From positions 1 through 52,049 of the forward strand of contig NZ_LAQL01000020.1 of the NCBI RefSeq assembly GCF_001026905.1: a stretch of 52,049 nt of DNA. The letters run 5' to 3'. The notes under the pieces were generated by a model. The model worked only from the letters and a program-made list of their open reading frames with translations. It was not told where the DNA came from and did not search any database. The stretch's first letter is position 1. Each line of letters begins with the position of its first letter. The translations under genes were made by a program, and so were the position numbers. Source of the stretch: Kiloniella spongiae (GTDB lineage Bacteria > Pseudomonadota > Alphaproteobacteria > Kiloniellales > Kiloniellaceae). Of this stretch, positions 1 through 7,611 are shown one piece after another.

Positions 1-188
1 AACGGATTAAAGGGCGCTCATCGCGAAAAATCCAGATGAAGTATCCTGAACTTGGAAAACGATATTGGGGACGACGTTTCAGGGCACGTGGGTACTTTTC
101 TACAACAACCGGCAATGTAACGGATGATGTGATACTGCAATATCTGGAGCTACACTCCTCACGTAAACCTACCGACATCAGTCGGTAG
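1..188 (+). CDS. tnpA: IS200/IS605-family transposase TnpA, C-terminal part (cut by the window edge)
   Basis: Codons run from base 3 to the TAG at 186-188 and encode about 61 residues. The text GRSSRKIQMKYPELGKRYWG followed by RARGYFSTTTGNVTDDVILQ is the recognisable C-terminal half of the small HUH (Y1) transposases of the IS200/IS605 family. The Tyr in the VILQYLE helix is at the place of the catalytic tyrosine that attacks single-stranded DNA during peel-and-paste transposition. The N-terminal half with the HUH motif lies outside the window, so intactness cannot be judged. The gene ends inside a perfect hairpin (169-188), as expected near the right end of such elements. No tnpB follows; IS3 debris comes next. 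Confidence 0.85.
   Translation, partial: RIKGRSSRKIQMKYPELGKRYWGRRFRARGYFSTTTGNVTDDVILQYLELHSSRKPTDISR
169..188 (+). repeat. Subterminal hairpin of the IS200/IS605 right end
   Basis: CTACCGAC (169-176) and GTCGGTAG (181-188) are perfect inverted repeats around a 4-base loop ATCA. The stop codon of tnpA forms the last three bases of the stem. IS200/IS605 elements carry such palindromes near their ends as TnpA recognition sites, with cleavage a short distance 3' of the right hairpin. The exact cleavage site was not identified. Confidence 0.65.
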
Positions 189-277
189 TGGTTTAGTTTT
201 ATACACTAGTTACAATCATATGTAATACTTATGGAAACACAACACCTCTGGGTAGTATAATAAGGATAGGGGGTGTT

Positions 278-439
278 ATGCAGATACGTATAAAGGCACA
301 GGTCCTAGCCACAGAATGGCTCTGGACTTACAACAACGAACGCCCCGACATGGGGATCGGCGGTATCACGCCAGCAATGAAACTAAAAATGGCTGCCTAG
401 ATTCTACTGCAGAATCCCATTAAAAATGGGGGTATTACC
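278..439 (+). pseudogene. IS3-family transposase remnant (orfB C-terminus and probable right end)
   Basis: Bases 278-400 encode 40 residues ending in TEWLWTYNNERPDMGIGGIT and PAMKLKMAA. This is the extreme C-terminus of the DDE transposase OrfB of IS3-family elements. The catalytic core is missing, so this is a decayed fragment. The stop is followed by a segment with CCCATT, a short A run and ATGGGGGTATTACC (to about 439), which resembles the right terminal repeat that usually follows this ORF. The element end is from memory and not aligned. With the neighbouring IS200 and IS630-like pieces it marks a transposon scrap heap upstream of dmdA. Confidence 0.7.
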
Positions 440-652
440 TTATGAAGAGAGAAATAATTATCGACTTTTCACACAGTCTGGGTCGAGTGCGGAAATTCAT
501 CCTTGATCGGACTCACAAATATTTTGTACTGAGCTTCATGCTGGATTTAACATTGAATAATGAAAATATGCGATATTTAGGTGTTATAAAAATCATTTCT
601 AAAAACAACTAGAATGGATTAGGTATCGTCACCTAGAATACGTGAGATACCA

Positions 653-784
653 TATCGCTTGATCTTCATTGATGGAACAACAAGAGGAAAAAATCTGACG
701 CGATTGCGTGGTCGAGGCCTTGTAGGAGATCGTGTGTTTGGTGTGGCTCTATTTGAAAATGGAATACTTGGACCTTTATCTTAA
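653..784 (+). pseudogene. Probable IS630-family transposase fragment
   Basis: An open stretch on the plus strand reads PYRLIFIDGTTRGKNLTRLR then GRGLVGDRV before a stop at 782-784. The pattern (hydrophobic strand, FID-x-T, then a TRLRGR segment and a G-x-R) matches the central DDE region of IS630-type transposases, where a DET is followed by MTRLRGR and PRGERL. No intact ORF exists on either side. Downstream bases to about 850 may be further decayed parts in another frame. The assignment rests on a short motif only and could be wrong. It lies 3' of dmdA, which is convergent with it. Confidence 0.4.
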
Positions 785-931
785 ATTTAGCCAGTGATGC
801 GTTGATTACTACGAAGGTAGTTACTGGACCAATGAGTCGGACATTGTCATAATACTCGACAATCTTTGCCTTCCACAAAAGTTCGAAAACAGCAGAAATT
901 CTGAAACAGACAGGATGTTGGCTCCTTATTC

Positions 932-2044
932 CTATAACATTGGTAAGGCAACGATCTCTCCTCTGCATATTTGATTGTCAGGCATTTCAATTTGAATATT
1001 TTGCCCAATATCCCAGTATCCACGATCAATAAAAGACAGACCAACGTTGGTTTCAAGTCTCGGTGACCAAATGCATGATGTTATCTGTCCTACTTGATGA
1101 CCTCCGACTGTGACGGGCCATGGTACAGAGCATGTTGGGGCGCGAGGACCATCAAACTGAAGGCCACGAATGCTTCGATCAACACCTTTGGCGTCAATAA
1201 CTTGCAAAGCCCTTTGACCAATAAAATCAATGCTGCCGTCGAGTGTGCAGAACTTCTCGAGGCCAAGCTCAAGAGGATTATTTTCACGAGTCATTTCATT
1301 GCCGTATGAAAAAAGTCCCCCTTCAATTCGCTCAATCAGATTGGGGCAACCTGGTGTAATGTTGAAGGTCTGGCCAGCTTCCCAGATAGTGTCCCAAAGA
1401 TCATGACCGAGTAATCCATCGTCGAGGTAAATCTCAAACCCGCCTTGCCGTGAATAGCCAGAACGCGCAATAACCTGTTGGGTACCTTTGAATTCAAAAC
1501 GTGCGTACTTAAAGAAACCTACGTCGCGAATGCCCTCACCAAACACGCTGACCATAAGATCTTCAGCTTTGGGTCCTTGAACAGCAAGCGGGGATACATC
1601 TGGTTCGGCAATTTCGACGTCCAGGTTAGCACCTATAGCTAGCCCCATTGCATAAAGCAGGACGTCGCTATCGGCAATGGAAAGCCAGAATTGATCATCT
1701 GCTATCTTGAGCATTACCGGATCGTTGATCATACCGCCTTGCTGATCGACGATTGGGATGTAGTAACAATCACCGACCTTGGCTTTTGCGATGCTGCGGG
1801 GTGTCATCGATTGAACAAGGCGCTCTGCATCTAGCCCTGTAATTTGGACTTGCCGTTGGCATGACACATCCCAAACTTGAACGTGTTCGCGTAAGTGCCA
1901 GTAATCTTCTTCGATAGTTGATTGAAAAGCCTTAGGCAAAAGCATGTGATTGACCACCGAGAAGCCCCGGACACCGACTTGTTCAACCCGATCTGTATAT
2001 GGAGTACGACGAATGCGTCGGGACATGTTGAGGCCGTCTGTCAT
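932..2044 (-). CDS. dmdA: Dimethylsulfoniopropionate (DMSP) demethylase DmdA
   Basis: A GcvT-fold, tetrahydrofolate-dependent enzyme of 370 residues that transfers a methyl group from DMSP to THF, giving methylmercaptopropionate and 5-methyl-THF in the cytoplasm. It resembles the Ruegeria and Pelagibacter DmdA along its whole length: an SRRIRRTPY start, FSVVNHMLLP, HLREHVQVWDVSCQRQVQI, CYYIPIVDQQGGMINDPV, DVSPLAVQGPKA, ARSGYSRQGGFEIY, and SYGNEMTRENNP. The usual length is about 365. The ATG at 2044 was chosen because it gives the family N-terminus and has AGGAA upstream; a longer TTG-started version (2077) adds 11 unlike residues. It is the last gene of a minus-strand unit with a transporter, an oxidase and a ThDP enzyme. 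The substrate could be a DMSP relative rather than DMSP. Confidence 0.88.
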   Translation of the reverse strand: MTDGLNMSRRIRRTPYTDRVEQVGVRGFSVVNHMLLPKAFQSTIEEDYWHLREHVQVWDVSCQRQVQITGLDAERLVQSMTPRSIAKAKVGDCYYIPIVDQQGGMINDPVMLKIADDQFWLSIADSDVLLYAMGLAIGANLDVEIAEPDVSPLAVQGPKAEDLMVSVFGEGIRDVGFFKYARFEFKGTQQVIARSGYSRQGGFEIYLDDGLLGHDLWDTIWEAGQTFNITPGCPNLIERIEGGLFSYGNEMTRENNPLELGLEKFCTLDGSIDFIGQRALQVIDAKGVDRSIRGLQFDGPRAPTCSVPWPVTVGGHQVGQITSCIWSPRLETNVGLSFIDRGYWDIGQNIQIEMPDNQICRGEIVALPML

Positions 2045-2061
2045 TTTGAGAATTCCTGTGC

Positions 2062-2409
2062 TTAGCTTGAAGCCCAAGTTGAGTAACTATTTGGACTCAA
2101 GATGATGGGCATGTGATATTTACCGTACGGATCAGGCATCCGAAATCGTAAAACAATATCAAAAATGATTTGATTATTTTCCGTTGGCAGGTTTCGGGTT
2201 AACCAATAAGGTGCCGTTGCAAAAACAAGTTCATATATCATGGCTGGATCACTATCCGCGATATCTACTTCTTGAGATAGGCGTCCAGCTGAGTCCATTC
2301 GGGTTGTAAAAAGTGGAGCTTTTTCGCCAAGGCGTGTCAGCGTTACAAGGATATCACTCGCGTGAGTGCCATCTACCCCGTTAAGTGTATGCGAACTGAT
2401 AAATGCCAT
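2062..2409 (-). CDS. Transthyretin-like / 5-hydroxyisourate hydrolase-fold protein with altered C-terminus
   Basis: 115 residues, the usual size for HIU hydrolase (transthyretin-related) proteins. The fold signatures are visible: the N-terminal ISSHTLNGVDG (His7), DSAGRLS (Arg43), the strand YELVFATAPYW, and YHMPIILSPNSYST near the end (His99). Genuine HIU hydrolases end in the tetrapeptide YRGS, whose Arg and Ser help form the active site; here the end is WASS (112-115). The N-terminal THVLD is also changed to SHTLN. His7, Arg43 and His99 remain. The ATG overlaps the stop of the ThDP gene (TAATG), so the two are translationally coupled. No other purine-degradation gene is near, so another cyclic or ester substrate, or a binding role, is more likely than hydroxyisourate. 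That is inference. Confidence 0.7.
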   Translation of the reverse strand: MAFISSHTLNGVDGTHASDILVTLTRLGEKAPLFTTRMDSAGRLSQEVDIADSDPAMIYELVFATAPYWLTRNLPTENNQIIFDIVLRFRMPDPYGKYHMPIILSPNSYSTWASS

Positions 2410-4139
2410 TATTCGATCGAAGCCTTATCTCTTTTATCAGAGGTCGCAGCAACTATCGGACTGATTACACCACGACATTTAACATTGATACATGCCGTTT
2501 TTCCACTTGCTATAGCGCGTTCCAACGCCCCTGGTAATTCAGCGCGTTTGGTGACCAGTTCGCTATGGCCGCCAAGGCCCTCGAACATGGCGTGAAAGGG
2601 AATGTCGCGGAAATCTGTGGCGTAATGCTGTCCATTATTGAAAAGTCGTTCCTGCTGCTGGCTAATACAATCAAGCCCGCCGTTGTTATCAATAACGACA
2701 ATGATTGGAATGTTTTCCTGAAAGCAAGCCTCAATTGACAAACCACCAGATAAGAACGCTCCATCGCCGGTAACCAGAACGGCCGTTTTATCTGGATTGA
2801 TATTCTTGGCTGCAAGGGCGAAAGAAACCCCAACGCCCAGTAAACTGTAGTTTCCAGGGTGTAATATGCCTCCCAGAGTGCGGCCGCGCGCAGCGGAAAT
2901 ATTAGTGGCGATCTCATTCCAAAAATGTGTATTGCCGCCGTCAAAAACCAACCAATCGTCATCTTTCATCGCAGCCTGTACATCAAGCGCTAGTTGCAGC
3001 GGATGCATTTTGCGACCTTGTGCTTCGTCCTCTGCAGTCTCGACGGCAATGTGATCTGACCATTCTTTGACCCAATCTGCACGTCGCTGTCGCTGTAGAT
3101 CCAACCAATCTTCCCAAGTTTTATCAACGCGGGTTAGAGCGTCCAGAAATGCGCCTGGATCAGATAAAAGCTGTAAATCGGCCCCAATATTGTACTCAAG
3201 TTCTTCATGGCTACCGTTGACGCAGACGAGTTTAGTATTGGATTGGATAAACGGCGGGTTGCCAAAATTCATCTGATTGTCCAGGCGACAGCCTACCATC
3301 AAAACCAGATCTGCTTCGTGAATTGCAGGCTTCGAGGGATGATATTGGTGAAAATCAGCCAAGCCCATATAAGCATCACACTTTTCACCTAACATTTTTG
3401 TGTGATATGGCACGTTGAAGATAGGCATACGAAGTTTAGTGCCTGCGGCTCCCAGCTTGGCTTCGCCGCCTGACCACCAGATGCCATGGCCTCCGATTAT
3501 AACTGGTCGTTTCGCCGCTCTGACTAATGACAAAACATCATCTAACCGTGTGGGGTCAGGCCAAGCACGGGGGGTAAGACGATCCGAACGGTCGAAAGGG
3601 CGTTCGTCGCGACCTGCCGCCTCGTCATAGGACGAGAACATGATATCAACTGGTAGTGCCAGATGCACTGGACCAGGATACCCAGTGGTAGCGGCATGCC
3701 AAGCTCGATCAACAAATTCACTTATGCGGGCGCCGTCAGTGATCTGCACAGAATATTTGGTGAGTGGGGCGGCGATGGCTACATCGTCGATCTCTTTGAA
3801 CCCGCCTGCACCTTGCCGTTTAATCGTAGAGGAGCCTGTGATGAAAATCACTGGACTACGCTCACCCCAAGCTTCCAACATGGCTGGCACTGCATTGGCA
3901 AATCCCTCGGGACCCACCAGACAAACTGATGGTTTGCGGGTGATCCGGGTATGGCCATCTGCTAGATGACCGGCGATCTGTTCGTGGGGGCAGTTGATCA
4001 CCGGCATTTCGCATTCCATGAACCCCTCAAGTGCGGGATTACAAAATCCCCCCGCCAGTGTGAAGGAATGCTCAACACCTTTTTCCTTAAGTGCCCGGGC
4101 CAATATCGCACCACCGCGAATCTTTGTTTGAATAGTCAT
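2409..4139 (-). CDS. ThDP-dependent enzyme of the acetolactate synthase / 2-oxoacid decarboxylase superfamily
   Basis: 576 residues with the three-domain layout of acetolactate synthase, oxalyl-CoA decarboxylase and sulfoacetaldehyde acetyltransferase. An N-terminal pyrimidine-binding domain has the cofactor-activating Glu53 in PHEQIAGHLADGHTR. A central domain spans roughly 190-330. The C-terminal domain holds the ThDP motif GDG (458-460) to NN (485-486). Family enzymes decarboxylate or ligate 2-oxoacids. The start ATG is preceded by AGGAGG at a good distance. The FMN 2-hydroxyacid oxidase is 30 bases upstream and the HIUase-like gene overlaps downstream. An oxidase followed by a ThDP enzyme suggests hydroxyacid to oxoacid to aldehyde or acyl product. 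The exact reaction cannot be read from the sequence. Glyoxylate carboligase is unlikely because it lacks this Glu. Confidence 0.75.
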   Translation of the reverse strand: MTIQTKIRGGAILARALKEKGVEHSFTLAGGFCNPALEGFMECEMPVINCPHEQIAGHLADGHTRITRKPSVCLVGPEGFANAVPAMLEAWGERSPVIFITGSSTIKRQGAGGFKEIDDVAIAAPLTKYSVQITDGARISEFVDRAWHAATTGYPGPVHLALPVDIMFSSYDEAAGRDERPFDRSDRLTPRAWPDPTRLDDVLSLVRAAKRPVIIGGHGIWWSGGEAKLGAAGTKLRMPIFNVPYHTKMLGEKCDAYMGLADFHQYHPSKPAIHEADLVLMVGCRLDNQMNFGNPPFIQSNTKLVCVNGSHEELEYNIGADLQLLSDPGAFLDALTRVDKTWEDWLDLQRQRRADWVKEWSDHIAVETAEDEAQGRKMHPLQLALDVQAAMKDDDWLVFDGGNTHFWNEIATNISAARGRTLGGILHPGNYSLLGVGVSFALAAKNINPDKTAVLVTGDGAFLSGGLSIEACFQENIPIIVVIDNNGGLDCISQQQERLFNNGQHYATDFRDIPFHAMFEGLGGHSELVTKRAELPGALERAIASGKTACINVKCRGVISPIVAATSDKRDKASIE

Positions 4140-4169
4140 GTGTGAATTTGCCTCCTGAGGGCGTGGAAT

Positions 4170-5369
4170 TTAACTGGTTGCGGTTTTAAGCAAGGGCTGC
4201 TGCAACTGTTCAACAGCTGAGGTGTTGTTTGATAAAATATCAGGCGAAACAGCGGTAATGTCGTTCAATCCGGTTTGAGCAAGTGTAAGGCTGGTGTCCT
4301 CGGCAAAGATCTTTATTAGAGAGTTTAGTCCTTTAGCACCATCTGCACCCATAGCAAAAAGCATGGGGCGTCCTATCATTACAAAATCTGCGCCCATTGC
4401 TAGAGCTTTGACAATGTCTTCGCCATTTCTGACACCACTGTCAAACAACAGTGGGTAATCGGCTCCAACAGCATTACGAATTTTTGGTAGAGCGTCGATG
4501 GCAGCGGGAGCACTATCAAGTTGTCGTCCACCATGGTTTGAGACGTAAATTGCATCAGCACCTGCTTGTTTAATGCGTATAGCATCTCGTGCAGATGTAA
4601 CCCCTTTTATTACCAAGTTTCCTGTCCAGGAAGCTCGTAATTTCTCTAAAAAATTCCAATTTGCGCCGGCACGACTTGCATTGCGGTCAAAGTGGGTTCC
4701 GTTTTTTCCAAGCTTAAAGTTTTTCGGAGATGGTGCACCGTGCCAAATTGATGTAAGTGACCATCTTGGATGTGTCGCAAAATCCCAAAGAAGTCTTGGG
4801 CCGAGACGAAAGGGCATCGTAAATCCGTTCCGTAGATCGCGCAGACGCCGCGATACCTGTGGTACATCTACGGTAAGAACCAAGGTCTTATAGCCTTCTG
4901 TACGGGCTCGTTCGACCAATTCGAGTGATAGTTCCATCGACCCGCCAACATAGAGCTGGAACCAGGCGTTTTCCCCAGCCCAATCCCGCATTTCTTTGAT
5001 TGTGCTTGAAGCTGCTGATGACAGACAGATCGGAATGTTATAGTTGGTCGCGGCCTGTGCCAAGGCTGAATCTGTGTCTGGCCAGGCCAGATTACACATG
5101 CCCATTGGAGCAATCCCAAATGGTAAATTATATTTTTGCCCCAGGAACGTTTTACTCAGATTTCGACGGTCAACATTTTCCATAACCCGCTGTTGTAATG
5201 TTATCTCATCAAACCTGGACTGGTTGCGGGTTGCGGCAACTTCACGACCAGAAGCGCCTTCGATAAAATCAAAGATAACTTTTGGCTGTCGTTGCCCGGC
5301 TATACGCACTGCATCTTCAGTGCAGAAGATGCGTTTACTAGCGCTAAAGGATGTGTCACTGTCGTGCAA
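4170..5369 (-). CDS. FMN-dependent 2-hydroxyacid oxidase/dehydrogenase
   Basis: Member of the glycolate oxidase / L-lactate dehydrogenase (LldD) TIM-barrel family, which oxidises 2-hydroxyacids to 2-oxoacids with FMN. Visible motifs are PFGIAPMGM, the Tyr of FQLYV, LVLTVDVPQVSRRLRDLRNG, the Lys of LVIKGV, and SNHGGRQLD with the catalytic His (279) and substrate-binding Arg, followed by DSGVRNGEDIVKALAMGAD and IGRP. Start choice: there is no ATG at the N-terminus. A TTG at 5369 has AAGGA seven bases upstream and gives 399 residues; a TTG at 5408 gives 412 but has no ribosome binding site. It lies between the transporter and the ThDP enzyme on one strand. Substrate unknown; lactate-, glycolate- or mandelate-like acids are the family range. 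Confidence 0.82.
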   Translation of the reverse strand: MHDSDTSFSASKRIFCTEDAVRIAGQRQPKVIFDFIEGASGREVAATRNQSRFDEITLQQRVMENVDRRNLSKTFLGQKYNLPFGIAPMGMCNLAWPDTDSALAQAATNYNIPICLSSAASSTIKEMRDWAGENAWFQLYVGGSMELSLELVERARTEGYKTLVLTVDVPQVSRRLRDLRNGFTMPFRLGPRLLWDFATHPRWSLTSIWHGAPSPKNFKLGKNGTHFDRNASRAGANWNFLEKLRASWTGNLVIKGVTSARDAIRIKQAGADAIYVSNHGGRQLDSAPAAIDALPKIRNAVGADYPLLFDSGVRNGEDIVKALAMGADFVMIGRPMLFAMGADGAKGLNSLIKIFAEDTSLTLAQTGLNDITAVSPDILSNNTSAVEQLQQPLLKTATS

Positions 5370-5469
5370 AATCTTATCCTTGTGATAACTCGGGTAATAC
5401 AAAAGCAATGTATCTTAAATAGATTTTTGAACTCAAATCGAAATAAGTGAGCAATTCATTCGAAAAATC

Positions 5470-5491
5470 TATGGAAACAACTTGTTCCATA
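5470..5491. promoter_or_regulatory. Inverted repeat between the ABC transporter and the oxidase genes
   Basis: TATGGAA (5470-5476) and TTCCATA (5485-5491) form a perfect 7-base inverted repeat with an 8-base spacer, and weaker symmetry extends outwards on both sides. It lies in the 186-base gap between the fused ATPase gene and the oxidase start, the only sizeable gap in the minus-strand unit. It could be an operator for an internal promoter or an mRNA hairpin. No clear -35/-10 pair was identified. Confidence 0.35.
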
Positions 5492-5555
5492 ACTTTTCCG
5501 AAAATCTAGATTAAGACGCAATCTGATTGTCTATAGTAAAGAAAGTTTTGGCTTT

Positions 5556-7610
5556 TTAAGCGCTCGCAGGCTCGATATTGATCTCTTCAAATTGCATTGA
5601 TTCCAATTGCTCAATAGCAATATGACAACAGATAGAATGGCCATTTTCTTTTTGTTGCCAAGGCGGATTTTCTGTATCGCAGATTTTTCCAAGTTTACGT
5701 GGGCAGCGCCGTTGGAAAGGGCAGCCCTGTGTAGGTGGGGCGAGTTCAACAACATCATCTGTTGTCAGTTTTGGACGAATATCTGGATCAGGTTCGAGAA
5801 CAGCGTTTAATAATACTTCGGTATAGGGGTGTGAAGGGGTAGAGTAAACGTCTGCGGCCGGTCCGATTTCGCACAACCGCCCTTGATAGAGTACAGCTAC
5901 CCGATCTGACAGTGCGCGTACGACTGCGAGATCGTGCGAGACAAATACATAAGTGGTTCCTTGCTTTTGTTTTAGCTCATTAAGCAAATTCAAAACCGCA
6001 GCTTGTACAGATACATCGAGTGCTGAGGTGACTTCGTCACACAGAATCAGATCTGGTTCCGCAGCAAAAGCGCGTGCAATAGCCACACGTTGTTTTTCAC
6101 CACCTGATAGTTGACTGGGCAGGCGATCAAGGTAATGAGCCCCAAGTCGTACGAGCTCTAATAATTCTGTGCTTCGCTCCAACAGCGCTTGACCTGTTAA
6201 ACTAAAATAGAGTTTTAGCGGTTGTTCTAGAATTTCAGCAATTGTATGACGAGGATTCAAACTGTCGTCAGGGTTTTGAAAAACAAGCTGGATCCGGCGT
6301 AGATGGTTGGGGCAGCGCTGTTCAACCTCCCGAGGGAGGTTTTCGCCGTCGCCAAACACTATGCTACCGTTTGCGGGAGGCAACAAGCCTGCCACTGTTT
6401 TTAGTATTGTGGATTTGCCACTGCCGCTTTCTCCGACCAATCCCAATGTTTCGCCCTTTGTGAGAGTAATCGATATATTGTCAACGGTTGCAGGGCTTAT
6501 ATCCTTCTTACCACATAGCCTGTTAATTAGACTCTGTTTGGAGTATCGGATCGACAAATTGTCAAGATAAATTGCTGGTTCTGCATTCGGATCAGCATTA
6601 CACACTTTTTTTCCGTCAGGTGTCATCGACAACCGGTTCGATAGATTGGCATGATGGCAGCGGACCAATGCGTTGCCGGGTCCTGAGGCAAGTGATGGAC
6701 GGGTGCTTCTGCAAATCTCACTAGCAATCCCGCAGCGTTCGACAAAGGCGCAGCCGTTGCCAGCACCACCGGGTGCAGGGGGGCGTCCTTTTAAGGCAGA
6801 GGGTAAATGTGGGTCGCTCAATTTCGGGATTGAAGCTAGCAAACCGCGTGCGTAAGGATGCGATGGTGCTTTAAGAACTTGTCGGGTTGTGCCTTCCAGT
6901 ACAACCTCACCGGCATACATGACCATTACTCGGTCACAGACCTGTGCAATCGCCCCAAGATCGTGGCTGACATAAAGCATAGCCATGCCAGTGTCGGCAG
7001 CCAAATCGCGTAGCAATTCCAGGATATGCGCTTGTGTGGTCACATCAAGGCCGGTAGTGGGTTCATCCAGCAGTAAAGCATCAGGTTCCCCAGCCAGTGC
7101 CATGGCGATGGCAACGCGCTGCTGTTGCCCCCCTGATAATTCGTGCGGAAAACGGACAACAACTGTTTCCGGATCAGGTAAACGTACTTGCGTGAGCAAC
7201 TCAAGAACCCGGCGGTGATATTGTTCTGATTTCAGCTTGCTATGAAGCCGTAGTGCCTCTGTCAGTTGTTGGCCGATGCGCAAGGTCGGTGTTAGTGATT
7301 GACCCGAATTTTGAGGAACTAGACCGAGTTTACCTCCGCGTATCTTTTCCAATTCTGTTCGCCCCAGGGTAAACATATTTTGATCTTTGAAATGACAAGT
7401 TCCTTCCAGAATACGAAGACCGCGTTTGAGATATCCCATGGCGGCTAGAGCTAAGGTGCTTTTACCAGAGCCACTTTCGCCGACGAGTCCAACGGTTTCG
7501 CCACGTTTCACCGTGAGGTTAATGTTTCTGAGAACTGGTAACGTATGCCCTGAACGCCCTGTGAAGCCAATCGAAATATCGCGAATTTCTATAATTGAAG
7601 ATTTATTCAT
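5556..7610 (-). CDS. Dpp/Opp-type ABC transporter, two fused ATPase domains (DppD-DppF-like)
   Basis: 684 residues with two complete ABC domains. Domain 1 (about 1-320) has Walker A GESGSGKST, signature LSGGQQQRVAIAMALAGEP and Walker B ALLLDEPTTGLD. Domain 2 (about 345-680) has GESGSGKST, LSGGEKQRVAIARAFAAEP and LILCDEVTSALD. Each domain ends in the Cys-containing oligopeptide/dipeptide transporter extension (for example GCAFVERC and GCPFQRRCPRK). This is the GsiA/YejF-like arrangement that energises the permeases at the inner membrane. The ATG at 7610 was chosen because it lies one base after the permease stop. Domain 2 has Glu-Val instead of Glu-Pro after the Walker B Asp, as in many DppF-like proteins. 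The substrate is set by the partner binding protein. Confidence 0.88.
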   Translation of the reverse strand: MNKSSIIEIRDISIGFTGRSGHTLPVLRNINLTVKRGETVGLVGESGSGKSTLALAAMGYLKRGLRILEGTCHFKDQNMFTLGRTELEKIRGGKLGLVPQNSGQSLTPTLRIGQQLTEALRLHSKLKSEQYHRRVLELLTQVRLPDPETVVVRFPHELSGGQQQRVAIAMALAGEPDALLLDEPTTGLDVTTQAHILELLRDLAADTGMAMLYVSHDLGAIAQVCDRVMVMYAGEVVLEGTTRQVLKAPSHPYARGLLASIPKLSDPHLPSALKGRPPAPGGAGNGCAFVERCGIASEICRSTRPSLASGPGNALVRCHHANLSNRLSMTPDGKKVCNADPNAEPAIYLDNLSIRYSKQSLINRLCGKKDISPATVDNISITLTKGETLGLVGESGSGKSTILKTVAGLLPPANGSIVFGDGENLPREVEQRCPNHLRRIQLVFQNPDDSLNPRHTIAEILEQPLKLYFSLTGQALLERSTELLELVRLGAHYLDRLPSQLSGGEKQRVAIARAFAAEPDLILCDEVTSALDVSVQAAVLNLLNELKQKQGTTYVFVSHDLAVVRALSDRVAVLYQGRLCEIGPAADVYSTPSHPYTEVLLNAVLEPDPDIRPKLTTDDVVELAPPTQGCPFQRRCPRKLGKICDTENPPWQQKENGHSICCHIAIEQLESMQFEEINIEPASA

Positions 7611-7611
7611 T

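Noticed and set aside
666-968. Minus-strand 100-codon ORF between the IS remnants and dmdA
   Set aside because: No recognisable protein features; it overlaps both the dmdA end and the IS630-like scrap and starts inside them.
2866-3969. Several plus-strand ORFs of 60-110 codons opposite the ThDP gene
   Set aside because: Low-complexity Ser/Arg-rich translations typical of the antisense of a GC-rich coding frame.
2062-5408. Purine/glyoxylate pathway reading: HIU hydrolase, glyoxylate carboligase and glycolate oxidase in a row
   Set aside because: The ThDP enzyme keeps the catalytic Glu that glyoxylate carboligase lacks, the HIUase-like protein has lost YRGS, and no urate, allantoin or tartronate genes are present.
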